Source: Alcanivoracaceae bacterium (GTDB lineage: Bacteria > Pseudomonadota > Gammaproteobacteria > Pseudomonadales > Alcanivoracaceae). Taken from it: 64,000 nucleotides of DNA. Of this stretch, positions 9,109 to 19,316 are shown piece after piece (the first letter of the stretch is position 1; each line of letters starts with the position of its first letter). Below the pieces are notes generated by a model, which saw only the letters and a program-made list of their open reading frames with translations, was not told the origin of the DNA and made no database searches. The stretch spans positions 1-64,000 of the forward strand of contig JARGPN010000010.1 of NCBI GenBank assembly GCA_029213045.1. Direction: 5' to 3'. Position numbers and translations under genes: made by a program.

Positions 9109-11271
9109 ATGATTTATTCCGGCAAGGCCGTCAGCGTAGCGCTGCTTGACGATGGTATCGCCGAACTGAAGTTCGACCTTCAGGGCGAGTCCGTCAACAA
9201 GTTCAACCGCGAGACGGTTGAAGATCTGCAGGCAGCTGTTGACGCCATCAAAGGCGACAGCAACATCAAAGGCCTGATCGTCACTTCTGGCAAAGGCGTA
9301 TTTATCGTCGGTGCCGACATCACCGAATTCACCGACATGTTCAAACTGCCGGAAGATGAAATCGCCGGCTGGTGTTTGAAATCAAACCAAGTGTTCAACG
9401 CCGTTGAAGACTTAGACATGCCAACCGTGTGTGCCGTAAACGGCATCGCCCTCGGCGGCGGCTTGGAAATGGCCCTCGCGTGCGACTACCGCGTTCTCGC
9501 GGACAGCGCTCAAGTCGGTTTGCCTGAAGTGAAACTGGGCTTGTTCCCAGGCTTCGGTGGCACCGTGCGTTTGCCACGTTTGATCGGTGTGGATAACGCT
9601 GTTGAATGGATCGCGGCCGCTGGCCAACATCGTTCTGACAAAGCACTGAAAGACGGCGTTGCTGATGCCGTTGTTCCTGTTGAAAAAGTGCGCGACTCTG
9701 CCATCGCACTGGTGAAAGAATGCCTCGCGGGCAAGATCGACTACAAAGCCAAGCGCGCTGAAAAACTTGAGCCGCTGAAATTGCCACCGCTGGAAAACAT
9801 GATGGCGTTCCAAACGTCCACCGCGTTTGTTGCCCAGCAAGCTGGCCGCAACTACCCAGCACCGCTTGCCGCCGTTGGCGTTATGCAACAGCACGGCGGC
9901 TTGAAGCGCGACGAAGCAAACGCTGTAGAAGCAAAAGGCTTTGCGAAAGTTGCAAAAACACCACAAGCCACCGCGCTAGTAGGTTTGTTCCTCGCTGACC
10001 AAGCCGTGAAAAAAGCCAATGGCAAACACGCCAAAGGTGCTGCAGAGATTAACCTTGCTGCCGTTCTGGGCGCAGGCATCATGGGTGGCGGCATCGCGTA
10101 CCAGTCTGCTTCCAAAGGCACGCCAATCATCATGAAGGACATCGCCAACGCGGCGCTGGACCTCGGCATGGGCGAAGCCACTAAATTGCTGACCAAACGT
10201 GTTGAGCGTAAAAAAATGGACGCGGCAAAAATGGGCAAAGTATTGTCGTCCATTCGCCCAACATTGAACTACGGTGATTTCAAAGACGTCGACGTTGTCG
10301 TTGAAGCCGTTGTTGAAAACCCAAAGATCAAACAGTCAGTGCTTGCGGAAACAGAAGGTCATTTGAAAGACGGCGCAGTGATGGCCTCTAACACTTCGAC
10401 TATTTCTATCACGCATCTCGCCACCGCGTTGAAGAAGCCAGAAAACTTTGCTGGCATGCACTTCTTTAACCCCGTGCACATGATGCCGTTGGTTGAAATT
10501 ATCCGTGGCGAAAAAACCTCTGACGCAACCGTTGCAACACTTGTTGCCTACGCAACAAAAATGGGCAAAAACCCAATCGTTGTTAACGACTGCCCTGGCT
10601 TCTTGGTCAACCGCGTATTGTTCCCCTACTTCGCAGGCTTCGGCATGCTGATGCGTGACGGCGCTGATTTCCAAGCCATCGATAAAGTCATGGAAAAATT
10701 CGGCTGGCCAATGGGCCCCGCTTATTTGATGGACGTTGTCGGTATCGACACCGGCGTTCACGCAGCAGAAGTCATGGCGGAAGGTTTCCCAGATCGCATG
10801 AAGCACGACTTTAAAGACGTGTCTGAAATCATGTTCGACAACAAACGCTACGGTCAGAAAACCAAAGTTGGCTTCTACAAATATGAAGAAGACAAAAAAG
10901 GTAAGCCGAAGAAAGTTGTCGACGAAGAAACCTATGCACTGATCAAGCCACACGTTGCTGATTCAGCCGAGTTCGACGCAGACGACATCATTGCACGCAT
11001 GATGATCCCGCTTTGCACCGAAACCGTTCGCTGCCTCGAAGACAACATTGTTGGCTCCGCTGCGGAAGCAGACATGGCGATGATTTACGGTATTGGCTTC
11101 CCTCCGTTCCGCGGTGGCCCAATGCGTTACATCGACTCCATCGGCGTTAAAGAGTTTGTTGCCCTGTGCGATAAGTACGCGCACCTCGGCAAGCTCTACG
11201 AAGCCCCGCAAATGCTGAAAGATATGGCCGCTTCCGGAAAATCTTTTTTCGGCACGTCGTCGGCTAAATAA
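9109..11271 (+). CDS. fadB: Fatty acid oxidation complex subunit alpha (enoyl-CoA hydratase / 3-hydroxyacyl-CoA dehydrogenase)
   Basis: Multifunctional beta-oxidation enzyme of 720 residues, the family's usual length. The N-terminal crotonase domain (about 1-190) shows the oxyanion and catalytic segments [17 protein letters not shown] and [17 protein letters not shown] linker leads to the NAD-binding domain with [12 protein letters not shown] near residue 325, and the 3-hydroxyacyl-CoA dehydrogenase C-terminal domains with [18 protein letters not shown] precedes the ATG at 9109. fadA follows after 21 bases, so the two subunits of the alpha2-beta2 complex are co-transcribed. Confidence 0.97.
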   Translation: MIYSGKAVSVALLDDGIAELKFDLQGESVNKFNRETVEDLQAAVDAIKGDSNIKGLIVTSGKGVFIVGADITEFTDMFKLPEDEIAGWCLKSNQVFNAVEDLDMPTVCAVNGIALGGGLEMALACDYRVLADSAQVGLPEVKLGLFPGFGGTVRLPRLIGVDNAVEWIAAAGQHRSDKALKDGVADAVVPVEKVRDSAIALVKECLAGKIDYKAKRAEKLEPLKLPPLENMMAFQTSTAFVAQQAGRNYPAPLAAVGVMQQHGGLKRDEANAVEAKGFAKVAKTPQATALVGLFLADQAVKKANGKHAKGAAEINLAAVLGAGIMGGGIAYQSASKGTPIIMKDIANAALDLGMGEATKLLTKRVERKKMDAAKMGKVLSSIRPTLNYGDFKDVDVVVEAVVENPKIKQSVLAETEGHLKDGAVMASNTSTISITHLATALKKPENFAGMHFFNPVHMMPLVEIIRGEKTSDATVATLVAYATKMGKNPIVVNDCPGFLVNRVLFPYFAGFGMLMRDGADFQAIDKVMEKFGWPMGPAYLMDVVGIDTGVHAAEVMAEGFPDRMKHDFKDVSEIMFDNKRYGQKTKVGFYKYEEDKKGKPKKVVDEETYALIKPHVADSAEFDADDIIARMMIPLCTETVRCLEDNIVGSAAEADMAMIYGIGFPPFRGGPMRYIDSIGVKEFVALCDKYAHLGKLYEAPQMLKDMAASGKSFFGTSSAK

Positions 11272-12463
<1,192 letters not shown>

Positions 12464-12465
<2 letters not shown>

Positions 12466-12554
12466 TCTCTCCTTAAAGCCTCCCCCCGCAAGGGGGGAGG
12501 TTTGGAGGGGGCTCTTTGCCCTCCCCCTTGAAAAGGGGGAGCCGGAGGGAGATC
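12464..12554. repeat. Nested palindromic element after fadA
   Basis: Two GC-rich hairpins (CCTCCCCC/GGGGGGAGG at 12479-12500 and CTCCCCC/GGGGGAG at 12521-12541) are enclosed by imperfect outer ends, GATCTCTCC at 12464 and GGAGGGAGATC at 12544-12554. The outer end overlaps the fadA stop codon. The structure resembles a small palindromic or MITE-like repeat, and may also act on fadBA mRNA 3' stability. No second copy is seen in this window. Confidence 0.6.
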
Positions 12555-12634
12555 AACAAATTCGATGATGGCACTTTAACATCACCACCCAAATTTCCGG
12601 CCCGGCCTCACGAGGGCCTGACTGGAAAAAACAG

Positions 12635-12660
12635 AGCCCGGCTACAAGCCGGGCTTTTTT
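12635..12660 (+). terminator. Rho-independent terminator of fadBA
   Basis: Perfect 8-bp stem AGCCCGGC/GCCGGGCT with a 5-base loop, followed directly by a run of T. It lies 170 bases past the fadA stop. Confidence 0.9.
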
Positions 12661-12686
12661 ATATACTCGCCCTTACCTTATCCAGA

Positions 12687-13589
12687 CTAACTGCTCGTGT
12701 TCAGGCCATGAAGAGCTAAAGGCAGCTGCGAGGACGACAAAAGCCACCCCTCACTTTCCATATCTTTTTCTACTTTCCTGAAGTCCTTGAAGGTTCCGCC
12801 TTGGAGTGAGACGCGCTTGAAAAGAGTGTAAACAGCCGGCTCAATCAATGAAGACCCATGACTTTTCAGCTCTTGACGACGAATATCCTCCAGCGAGAAG
12901 TCGTTTACCGCCTTGCATAGATAATTCACGGCTGCACTGCCCACTTTCCTCGCATCTTTAGCACACAAATGACGCAGAACTCTCGTCACCATACCGATTG
13001 GATTAGGGTTTTCCTCAAGAACGACATCTAGGTGACGAGAAGTCAAATGGTGTAAATAATTCTCCCTAAGAATGAAATTCTTAGTCCTCCAGTTCATCAA
13101 AGCCGCATCCCAGTTCAAAATAGTTGTGTCCGTAAGTGATGAAACCCCACGATATTCAACTAGGCCATTCGCTATAGCCCATGTATCCGGAGCATTCCAA
13201 ACATCTACAGGCCAACCATCAAAAATAAAACGAAAACCACCAAATCTATTCTGTATTGCGCCTTTTTCTACAAGGAAATCCCGAAATCTACCCCAATCAG
13301 CCTCCAAGACAATATCAATGTCCGAAGAGAAGCCCCTCTTACCAAAGAGCGCCAGATCCCTGATCATGCCTCCAAACACATAAACCTCTCCCTGAGGGTC
13401 CATGTCGACTAAAAAAGAGAGGAAGTCAGATATTGATTTATACGGAAGGATAGGAGCCGGCTCGCCACCACAATCATCGAACCCCATAACCAACTGATTA
13501 TGAGTTCTATTCTTAGAAATCTCTCGATTAAGCGCCCTTCCTACACGTGAGCGCAGCCCCTCTATCGAAGATACAGGCCTATTCATCAT
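12687..13589 (-). CDS. Nucleotidyltransferase-fold protein partnered with a dGTPase
   Basis: A 300-residue protein with a Pol-beta/CCA-adding-like nucleotidyltransferase core. The signature VFGGMIRD (residues 71-78) is followed by SDIDIVLE with acidic pair D90 and D92, and a third acid D129 in GWPVDVW, giving a complete metal-binding triad. The C-terminal 150 residues are helical and unassigned. There is no signal peptide or membrane segment. Its start overlaps the end of the upstream dGTPase gene by 11 bases, so the two are translationally coupled. The DNA looks AT-richer than the flanking core genes, suggesting acquisition. The substrate is unknown: it could modify an RNA, a protein or a nucleotide. 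Confidence 0.75.
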   Translation of the reverse strand: MMNRPVSSIEGLRSRVGRALNREISKNRTHNQLVMGFDDCGGEPAPILPYKSISDFLSFLVDMDPQGEVYVFGGMIRDLALFGKRGFSSDIDIVLEADWGRFRDFLVEKGAIQNRFGGFRFIFDGWPVDVWNAPDTWAIANGLVEYRGVSSLTDTTILNWDAALMNWRTKNFILRENYLHHLTSRHLDVVLEENPNPIGMVTRVLRHLCAKDARKVGSAAVNYLCKAVNDFSLEDIRRQELKSHGSSLIEPAVYTLFKRVSLQGGTFKDFRKVEKDMESEGWLLSSSQLPLALHGLNTSS

Positions 13590-14955
13590 CGCCCCCAGGA
13601 TCCAAAGACATATATTCGTCGTGCGTCTTTATCAAAAAGCTTTCGGTCATTCCAGAAACTGCGTCACAGACAAGCTGGCATTGAGAATATTGGCTTCTCC
13701 CTGAAGCCTCAAACACTCTCCTATAGTTTTCTGATATGTTTCCATAAACATATTTTTCAAATGGATCTCCACCACCTTCGCCTCGAGCCACAGAATCCCA
13801 AATAATACCCATCATCCCCTTAATATAGTTATTTCCTTGCAACTCCAATCGCAATACATCTCTATGCTTAAATCCGTGCTCAAAATCAAATTTCTTCACT
13901 AGGGAACATAGCATTGCACATGATGAATTTTTTATAATCTCGAAGCCGCCATCTATCGACCCATCCATCATTGCAGGAGATTTTTCGACAAAAACAGAAG
14001 TTGCTGCTGAAACCATTTCAGAAATAGCCTTCACCCTAAACATCTGCATTGACATATCATTTAGCTCTCTAGATGAAAGCCCTTCACCTTTAAACTCCTT
14101 ATTTTTTCCTCTTGAGGCGGTAACGACTGCTGAAATTACAGCATCGGAACCACCTTCATGATCAAGGTAGTCCATAAGATCATAGAAAGAAGCGTAGCCC
14201 TTCTTTACTGTATCTTCAGCATCGATGATGGAATAAGCAATGTCATCACATGCTTCCATAACATACGCAAGCGGATGCCTTACGCCCGCAGAAAGGCCTG
14301 TCTGCTCCCAAACCTCCTCTACAATTGATTTCTCACTTTTGAAAACTCCATACTTTTTAAAGCCGCCTTTCTCCTTGCCACCATATACACTTGGGTATTT
14401 TAAAAGAGCAGCGAGAGTACCCAATGTTAGGTTAAGACCAAACTCATCGTTAAGAATCTGCAGCCTAGTCAAAAGCCTGAAAGTCTGCGCATTTCCATCA
14501 AAAGACAGGAAATCATCTTCAATCCGCATATCACCGGGAAGCCCTGCAAACCATTGTTGCATTGCAATTTCTCCCTGATGACCAAAAGGAGGATTCCCAA
14601 GGTCATGAGCAAGCCCAACAGCAGCAAGCATTGCTGGCACATTGCGCTTTACCTGTAAAACCTCATGCTCAGCGCCAAACACGTCCTCCGCGTGATCAAA
14701 CGCAAGTCGAATACCTATGCTTCTAGCCAAATTACTCACTTCATGTGAGTGCGTTAATCTGTTACGCACAGAGTCGTTCTCTTCCATGGGGAAGACTTGT
14801 GTTTTATCTGCCAGACGCCGAGTTGGTGCAGAAAAAAGAATTCTATCGTAGTCGCGCTCCGCCTCAGTTCTTCCAACTCCTGTCCCCATAGCTTCTGCTC
14901 CGCCATGGAGCTCTTTTCTCCGGATCGAGTTGAGTAGCTTTTTCCAATCAAGCAT
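13579..14955 (-). CDS. dGTPase-family deoxynucleoside triphosphate triphosphohydrolase (HD domain)
   Basis: Predicted to hydrolyse dNTPs, typically dGTP, to deoxynucleoside and triphosphate. The N-terminal family block RILFSAPTRRLADKTQVFP is at 38-56. The HD metal site is visible: H69 in NRLTHSHEV, HD at 117-118 in GLAHDLGNPPFGH, and D237/D238 in EACDDIAYS. The 458 residues are within the family range. AGGGA precedes ATG 14955. Some members of this family act in phage defence by depleting dNTPs (established); the overlapping nucleotidyltransferase gene and adjacent restriction remnant fit that context but do not prove it. Confidence 0.9.
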   Translation of the reverse strand: MLDWKKLLNSIRRKELHGGAEAMGTGVGRTEAERDYDRILFSAPTRRLADKTQVFPMEENDSVRNRLTHSHEVSNLARSIGIRLAFDHAEDVFGAEHEVLQVKRNVPAMLAAVGLAHDLGNPPFGHQGEIAMQQWFAGLPGDMRIEDDFLSFDGNAQTFRLLTRLQILNDEFGLNLTLGTLAALLKYPSVYGGKEKGGFKKYGVFKSEKSIVEEVWEQTGLSAGVRHPLAYVMEACDDIAYSIIDAEDTVKKGYASFYDLMDYLDHEGGSDAVISAVVTASRGKNKEFKGEGLSSRELNDMSMQMFRVKAISEMVSAATSVFVEKSPAMMDGSIDGGFEIIKNSSCAMLCSLVKKFDFEHGFKHRDVLRLELQGNNYIKGMMGIIWDSVARGEGGGDPFEKYVYGNISENYRRVFEASGRSQYSQCQLVCDAVSGMTESFLIKTHDEYMSLDPGGDDE

Positions 14956-14998
14956 ATAAAATCCCTATCAATTAGCGCCAAACTCTATTGCTTAAAAT

Positions 14999-15300
14999 TC
15001 AGTAAACGACCTTCTTTGTTTCAAAAACAAAATCTGCCAAAGTCATTATCCTTTTCCTTATCTCAGAAGGGAATTTCCGGTGAAGAGACCGAGGAACGAA
15101 GAGCTAAATCCCAGCGGAGTTCATTTCCGTATATTGGTTAACAGAAACACCTTCTTGAAAGGTAAAAATGTGCTTGACTTTGATCTTCTCGGCCTCCGAA
15201 ATAACTTGTCGCCATCGGTCTTTGCATGTTGTCTTTACACCAAGAGAATATCGAGATCGGACATGTCTGGGTTCAGGCAATTTGGCTGTGATGCCAGGGT
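14999..15300 (-). pseudogene. 3' remnant of an EcoRII-type restriction endonuclease
   Basis: Reading leftward from about 15300, the frame gives YSLGVKTTCKDRWRQVISEA, then HIFTFQEGVSVNQYTEM, then, after an in-frame TAG at 15106-15104, LFVPRSLHRKFPSEIRKRIM and a natural stop at 14999. This is the conserved KTTCKDRWRQ core and C-terminal tail of EcoRII C-terminal nuclease domains; the TAG replaces what is normally a Gln or Lys-like position before LVVP. The rest of the gene is missing: at about 15300 the sequence switches to GC-rich DNA carrying the amidase fragment. It is on the same strand as the dGTPase gene and ends 43 bp before it, so it was probably once its operon partner. No cognate methyltransferase is seen. 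Confidence 0.75.
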
Positions 15301-15414
15301 CGCCGATGGGCTCTCTTCTGGCAAGCCCGAGGCGCACCACCCTCCTCCCCGGAATGGCCAGACCAACCCACCCATCTATGGCAAATTGTCTGCGCCACCC
15401 CAAAAGGAGCCCCG

Positions 15415-15824
15415 CATGCAGTTCAACGAATACCTCCAGCACGATGCCATGGCCCTCGCCGCCCTGGCGGAGAAAGGTGAAATCAGCGAGCAGGACCTGC
15501 TTGATCTGGCCATCGCGCGGGCCGAGGCGGTCAATGCGCAGCTTAATGCCCTGATCCACCCGCTGTATGACATGGCGCGCGCGCAGATCAACGCGGGGCT
15601 GTCCGGCCCGCTGGCCGGGGTGCCGAGCTGGTCAAGGATCTCAGTGCGCGCCCCATCACATGGGCAAACGGGCGCTGAAGGCCCGCAACGTCAAGGCAGC
15701 CTATGACAGCACCATCGTTACGCGCTGGAAGGCGGCGGGGCTGGTGCCGTTTGGTCGCACCAATACGCAGGAATTCGGCGCCAAGGGCATTACCGAGCCG
15801 GATGCCTACGGGCCGGCGCGATGA
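15415..15824 (+). pseudogene. Truncated, frameshifted amidase-signature gene fragment
   Basis: The fragment starts at ATG 15415 behind a clear AAGGAG site and encodes MQFNEYLQHDAMALAALAEK through GLSGPLAGVP. It then loses frame twice near 15625-15655 (the LVKDL segment is in another frame) and continues in a third frame as KAAYDSTIVTRWKAAGLVPF to the stop at 15822-15824, before the catalytic Ser-Ser-Lys region. It parallels the first 130 residues of the intact amidase at 30186 but its DNA is much more GC-rich, so it probably came from another genome rather than from local duplication. Confidence 0.85.
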
Positions 15825-15854
15825 AGAACAAGGGACACGAAGAACAAGGGACAC
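15823..15854. repeat. 16-bp tandem duplication at the amidase fragment end
   Basis: Two exact copies of GAAGAACAAGGGACAC lie head to tail exactly where homology of the fragment to amidase stops. They may mark a recombination joint. Confidence 0.85.
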
Positions 15855-15890
15855 GCACCTCTTCATTGACCATGAGCCCCTTGCCCTCTG

Positions 15891-17840
15891 CTAAATCATC
15901 CGGAATCCACACTGACCCAAGTGCGAATAAGTCGCATCGTAAAATCCCTTCAGCCGCGTAGCGTCGTCGTCATCTCCCGCAGGCACATACACCACCATTC
16001 CCTGTCTGGCGCGAGTCAACAAAACACGATAGGCATTCTCTAGGTAGCGCTTATCATCCTCGCTATTACGGTGCTGCCAGCGCGAGCCATGGAATCGCCA
16101 ATGTTCAAATCCCTGCTTGGCGTAGCGATAATCTGCATCCCACGCCACCACGCACCAATCGAGCTCAAGTCCCTGAACATCAAATTCCGTGGCAACATCT
16201 TCAAGGAAGTGGGATGACCTCACATCGTCCACATCACCTAAAAACCAGTTTTGAGGTTCAATCGTATTCTTCACAAAAATTCCGTCGGGCTTTAGTCGCA
16301 AGCCATTGGACGACGCCAACAACCCGGCACTTTCCGTTGCTCGAGCCTTGGACTTCACCCAGGCCTTAGCTTTAGCTAAGTCTCTGGTGACTAAGATTGG
16401 GTACTTGCCCTCAAGCTTGGCCGCATACGACCTAGCCAGCTCGGCATTACCGGCCACCACATGATGCACAAAGCTAGATAAGTCAGAGGAGCGAAATGAG
16501 CGCATCGACGTACTCAGGTGCAGCTCGTTGAGCATGATCTTTCCAGCGAGGCTATCTTGCGTAATGCCATCGGACACATATTCCGCCTGAAACAATTCCG
16601 GTGAGCAGTACGCCTTCCAGTTATTAAAGCGCCCTTCTAAAGCGTTCAACCATCCAGCCAAACCAACTTCACCCGTGTTAATTTCCTGCCCGCCGCCAAT
16701 CAGGGCCACGATTACTGCCCAATCTTTATGCCTGTCCATCACTTCAATCAGAAACTCCGGCTCAGACTGATCAAAGTCCAGCTTCCCGCGTTTCTGTCGC
16801 ATAAACTTGCTGGCTTGCTCTTTATTCCAGGCGCGCTGCGCCTCGTCGAAGACAGCAACTTTTTCTGGTGGCGTCGAACCATCTAAGGCGCTGTCCCGAA
16901 ATTTATGGATGTTCTGAATAAACTGACTGGTCTGCCGGCGGGCGTCACCGATACCTATTCCCTCTCGTGCGGCGCGATCTCTCGCCAGAGCTTCCTGAAG
17001 CACGACCACCAGTGAATGATTGCCGCTTAAAAATACCGAATATTCCTTTTCGTTCGGGTTTGAATGTTCGGAGGCTATATTCAGGCCCACCAAGGTCTTC
17101 CCGGCACCCGGAACACCGGTAACAAAGCAGATGATCTTTTCACTGTTTAGGCGAGCCTGATGTATGAGCGCCAGCAGGGATTTTGACGTTACAGATAAGT
17201 TGGTCGCGTCCGCCTCATTCCTGGAAATATCTTCTACCGCGTGATTTGCATACAGCGCTTGCGCAGCCTCGACGATGGTCGGCGTGGGCAAGTAGCCGGA
17301 CACTGCCCATGTCTCTGCATCAAATGCAGGTGCGCCTTGCGACTCTGCAATCTGTGATATGAGCAGCCCCAGGTCTTGGCCATTCAACTTCAGCGGCGCT
17401 GCCACGCCATCCTCTTCTAGCTTCACCGATGCCAACTGCGTGCTAGCAGCAGTCGCCACCAAACATGGAATGATCGCTTTTTCGTGGCTGCCGCGATGGA
17501 AGTTTTTTAGGTCCAGCGCATAGCCGTGAGTCTGCCGAAGATCCGCAGAAAGGTAGCTAGTGGCATTTACCTTGAACTCGATGACAAAAATAATCCCCCG
17601 ATAGACCAGAACGACATCTGCACGTCGCCCCATCCTGGGAATCATAAACTCGAAGAATATGTGGCCATCTTCATCAAGAGCCGTCAGCTCTCGCTTTAAT
17701 AACTGCACTTGCGCAGCCCAGGCGGCACGCTGCTCCGCAACAATCTTCTGGGAGTGATACTTTGATATCACCCCAATGATTTCGTTTTCACTTAATCGGA
17801 GAAACGCCTGCAGAGTTGATGAGAAGTATGACGGAGACAA
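15891..17840 (-). CDS. PD-(D/E)XK nuclease-like domain fused to DUF2075-type P-loop ATPase/helicase
   Basis: A 649-residue protein. The N-terminal 130 residues show a nuclease-like pattern: D75 in RADVVLVY, E88-x-K90 in VIEFK and Q103-x3-Y107 in RQTHGYALD, as in RecB-type PD-(D/E)XK folds. The ATPase part has Walker A GVPGAGKT at 243-250, a Walker B-like VAVFDEAQRAW, and helicase-like C-terminal motifs including a final YRVLLTRARQG segment typical of superfamily 1 motif VI. The start is TTG 17840 with AAGGGA upstream. Such proteins act on nucleic acid, and many lie in defence islands; here it borders the dGTPase/restriction remnant region. The target is unknown. Confidence 0.8.
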   Translation of the reverse strand: MSPSYFSSTLQAFLRLSENEIIGVISKYHSQKIVAEQRAAWAAQVQLLKRELTALDEDGHIFFEFMIPRMGRRADVVLVYRGIIFVIEFKVNATSYLSADLRQTHGYALDLKNFHRGSHEKAIIPCLVATAASTQLASVKLEEDGVAAPLKLNGQDLGLLISQIAESQGAPAFDAETWAVSGYLPTPTIVEAAQALYANHAVEDISRNEADATNLSVTSKSLLALIHQARLNSEKIICFVTGVPGAGKTLVGLNIASEHSNPNEKEYSVFLSGNHSLVVVLQEALARDRAAREGIGIGDARRQTSQFIQNIHKFRDSALDGSTPPEKVAVFDEAQRAWNKEQASKFMRQKRGKLDFDQSEPEFLIEVMDRHKDWAVIVALIGGGQEINTGEVGLAGWLNALEGRFNNWKAYCSPELFQAEYVSDGITQDSLAGKIMLNELHLSTSMRSFRSSDLSSFVHHVVAGNAELARSYAAKLEGKYPILVTRDLAKAKAWVKSKARATESAGLLASSNGLRLKPDGIFVKNTIEPQNWFLGDVDDVRSSHFLEDVATEFDVQGLELDWCVVAWDADYRYAKQGFEHWRFHGSRWQHRNSEDDKRYLENAYRVLLTRARQGMVVYVPAGDDDDATRLKGFYDATYSHLGQCGFRMI

Positions 17841-17931
17841 TTGATTCCCTTCTTTTACCGAACACCCAGGACACTGAGTATCGTACTTTGAGGGTTATCG
17901 CAAATGCTTAAAAAAAAGGTACCCATCGCAC

Positions 17932-19212
17932 CTACTCCACCGGAGTAACACACTCCCGCCTGCCCTGATCCAGCTTACATCGCACTTTCCGCATCAACGT
18001 TAAGATCTCGGCGTCATAAATTCCTTTCTCTCGAAGCTCTAGTCTGATTTTCTGCAGCAAGTTTTCGCGGGATGGCGCATCGCCGACATCGGGATAAATC
18101 AAATTAAAACTTGCGAGCCATTCCTGCTCTTGAGCCGCAATCTTTTCCATTTGCGGTTTAACATCGCTGTAGAAGTACTGCAGGGACCATTGCCACTGCT
18201 CATCCGTAAACGCGTCTTTGTGCGCAATCAATTGATAGCTGCCCTGGTACATCGGCACCGCCAAAACGACGCCATCAGGCTGCAGCCCACGATCGAGCTC
18301 GAGTGTAGCCATCATGCTCAGGGTGGCGAACATGGCATCTACCGTGCCATTATTGAATTTAGTGCCAACAATATCCGCATCAGCGGGCACTGGTGTCGCG
18401 CCCAACGCGCTAGCAAAATACGCTTGCGCCTTGTTCACAGTTGCTAGACGACGACCGACCAATAAGGCCGGTAAACTGTCTGCGTTAAGGGGTTTGTTAA
18501 AAATCAGGTAAGCGGGTCCAGAGAACACTACCCCCATCAACCCGTGATCATCATTGCTATTCCACCTCTCTACGATCGGCGTAGGAGTTGAAAGCACTTG
18601 TGCCAGGACGTTGCCATGCTTAAGTGTCGGCGCACCGCCGAATGCCTCAAGAGTGGCAGCGGGAACAAGCCCCTCTGCTAACTCGCTGGGCAGCCAGATG
18701 GCCTGACACGCCTCTGCATTAAAATCCGCCAGCGCACTTTGCGCAGAGCCATACAACGTTAAGGCCGGGCGTACGCCTCCTTCATCCAACGCAGTCCGTT
18801 GCCACGCCTGCATCATCGTAAATTGCATGCCCGACATGCCGACTGGGTCGAACACGCACACCTGATGAGTGGCGTTTTTATCAGCGAAGCCCGCGGGATC
18901 TTGTTGCGTCTCCGCGCGTGAATATTGAGGCGTCTCGTCATGAATGGCTACATCGACGTGATGACGATAAGAATCGCGCGACATATCTTGCGCTACTGTT
19001 GTTCGTGACACGCTTTCGGAGGGCTCATTGGATGGCAACTCATCACAAAAAGGTGGCAGGCAAACGCTCACAACAGGACCGCTTTGCGCGACACGATCTG
19101 ATGGCGCTTCCTCTTCGCCAAACAAATGCCAACCCCAATGAAGCATTGTGCTGAATAGTAACGCCGCTAAAAATATTCCAAAGTAACTTCTACGTTTTAT
19201 TATTTTTGTCAT
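17932..19212 (-). CDS. Membrane-anchored substrate-binding-like protein (possible DUF6091)
   Basis: A 426-residue protein from ATG 19212, which has AGGGA upstream. An N-terminal hydrophobic helix (YFGIFLAALLFSTMLHWGW) acts as signal or anchor. A low-complexity linker follows, then a periplasmic-binding-protein-like domain with VCVFDPVGMSGMQF and the repeated pattern of small residues around PAYLIFN and GRRLATVNKAQAYF. It resembles the putative solute-binding DUF6091 family, which I cannot confirm without a search. It is the last gene of a minus-strand run starting at 23500. Confidence 0.55.
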   Translation of the reverse strand: MTKIIKRRSYFGIFLAALLFSTMLHWGWHLFGEEEAPSDRVAQSGPVVSVCLPPFCDELPSNEPSESVSRTTVAQDMSRDSYRHHVDVAIHDETPQYSRAETQQDPAGFADKNATHQVCVFDPVGMSGMQFTMMQAWQRTALDEGGVRPALTLYGSAQSALADFNAEACQAIWLPSELAEGLVPAATLEAFGGAPTLKHGNVLAQVLSTPTPIVERWNSNDDHGLMGVVFSGPAYLIFNKPLNADSLPALLVGRRLATVNKAQAYFASALGATPVPADADIVGTKFNNGTVDAMFATLSMMATLELDRGLQPDGVVLAVPMYQGSYQLIAHKDAFTDEQWQWSLQYFYSDVKPQMEKIAAQEQEWLASFNLIYPDVGDAPSRENLLQKIRLELREKGIYDAEILTLMRKVRCKLDQGRRECVTPVE

Positions 19213-19316
19213 GGCATTCCCTAGCCTTATGTTCGCCAACGCCTAGAATATCGAAGTAAATTCAGGGCTCACGAGTGTCACGCATTTTTCTTTCAAAAAT
19301 AAAAATCTAGACATCT

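Noticed and set aside
9412-9966. 184-codon antisense frame inside fadB
   Set aside because: It is an antisense shadow caused by the codon bias of fadB. The same holds for 10336-10953.
15080-15706. 208-codon chimeric frame
   Set aside because: Its first half is antisense to the restriction remnant and its second half is the amidase fragment, so the join is accidental.
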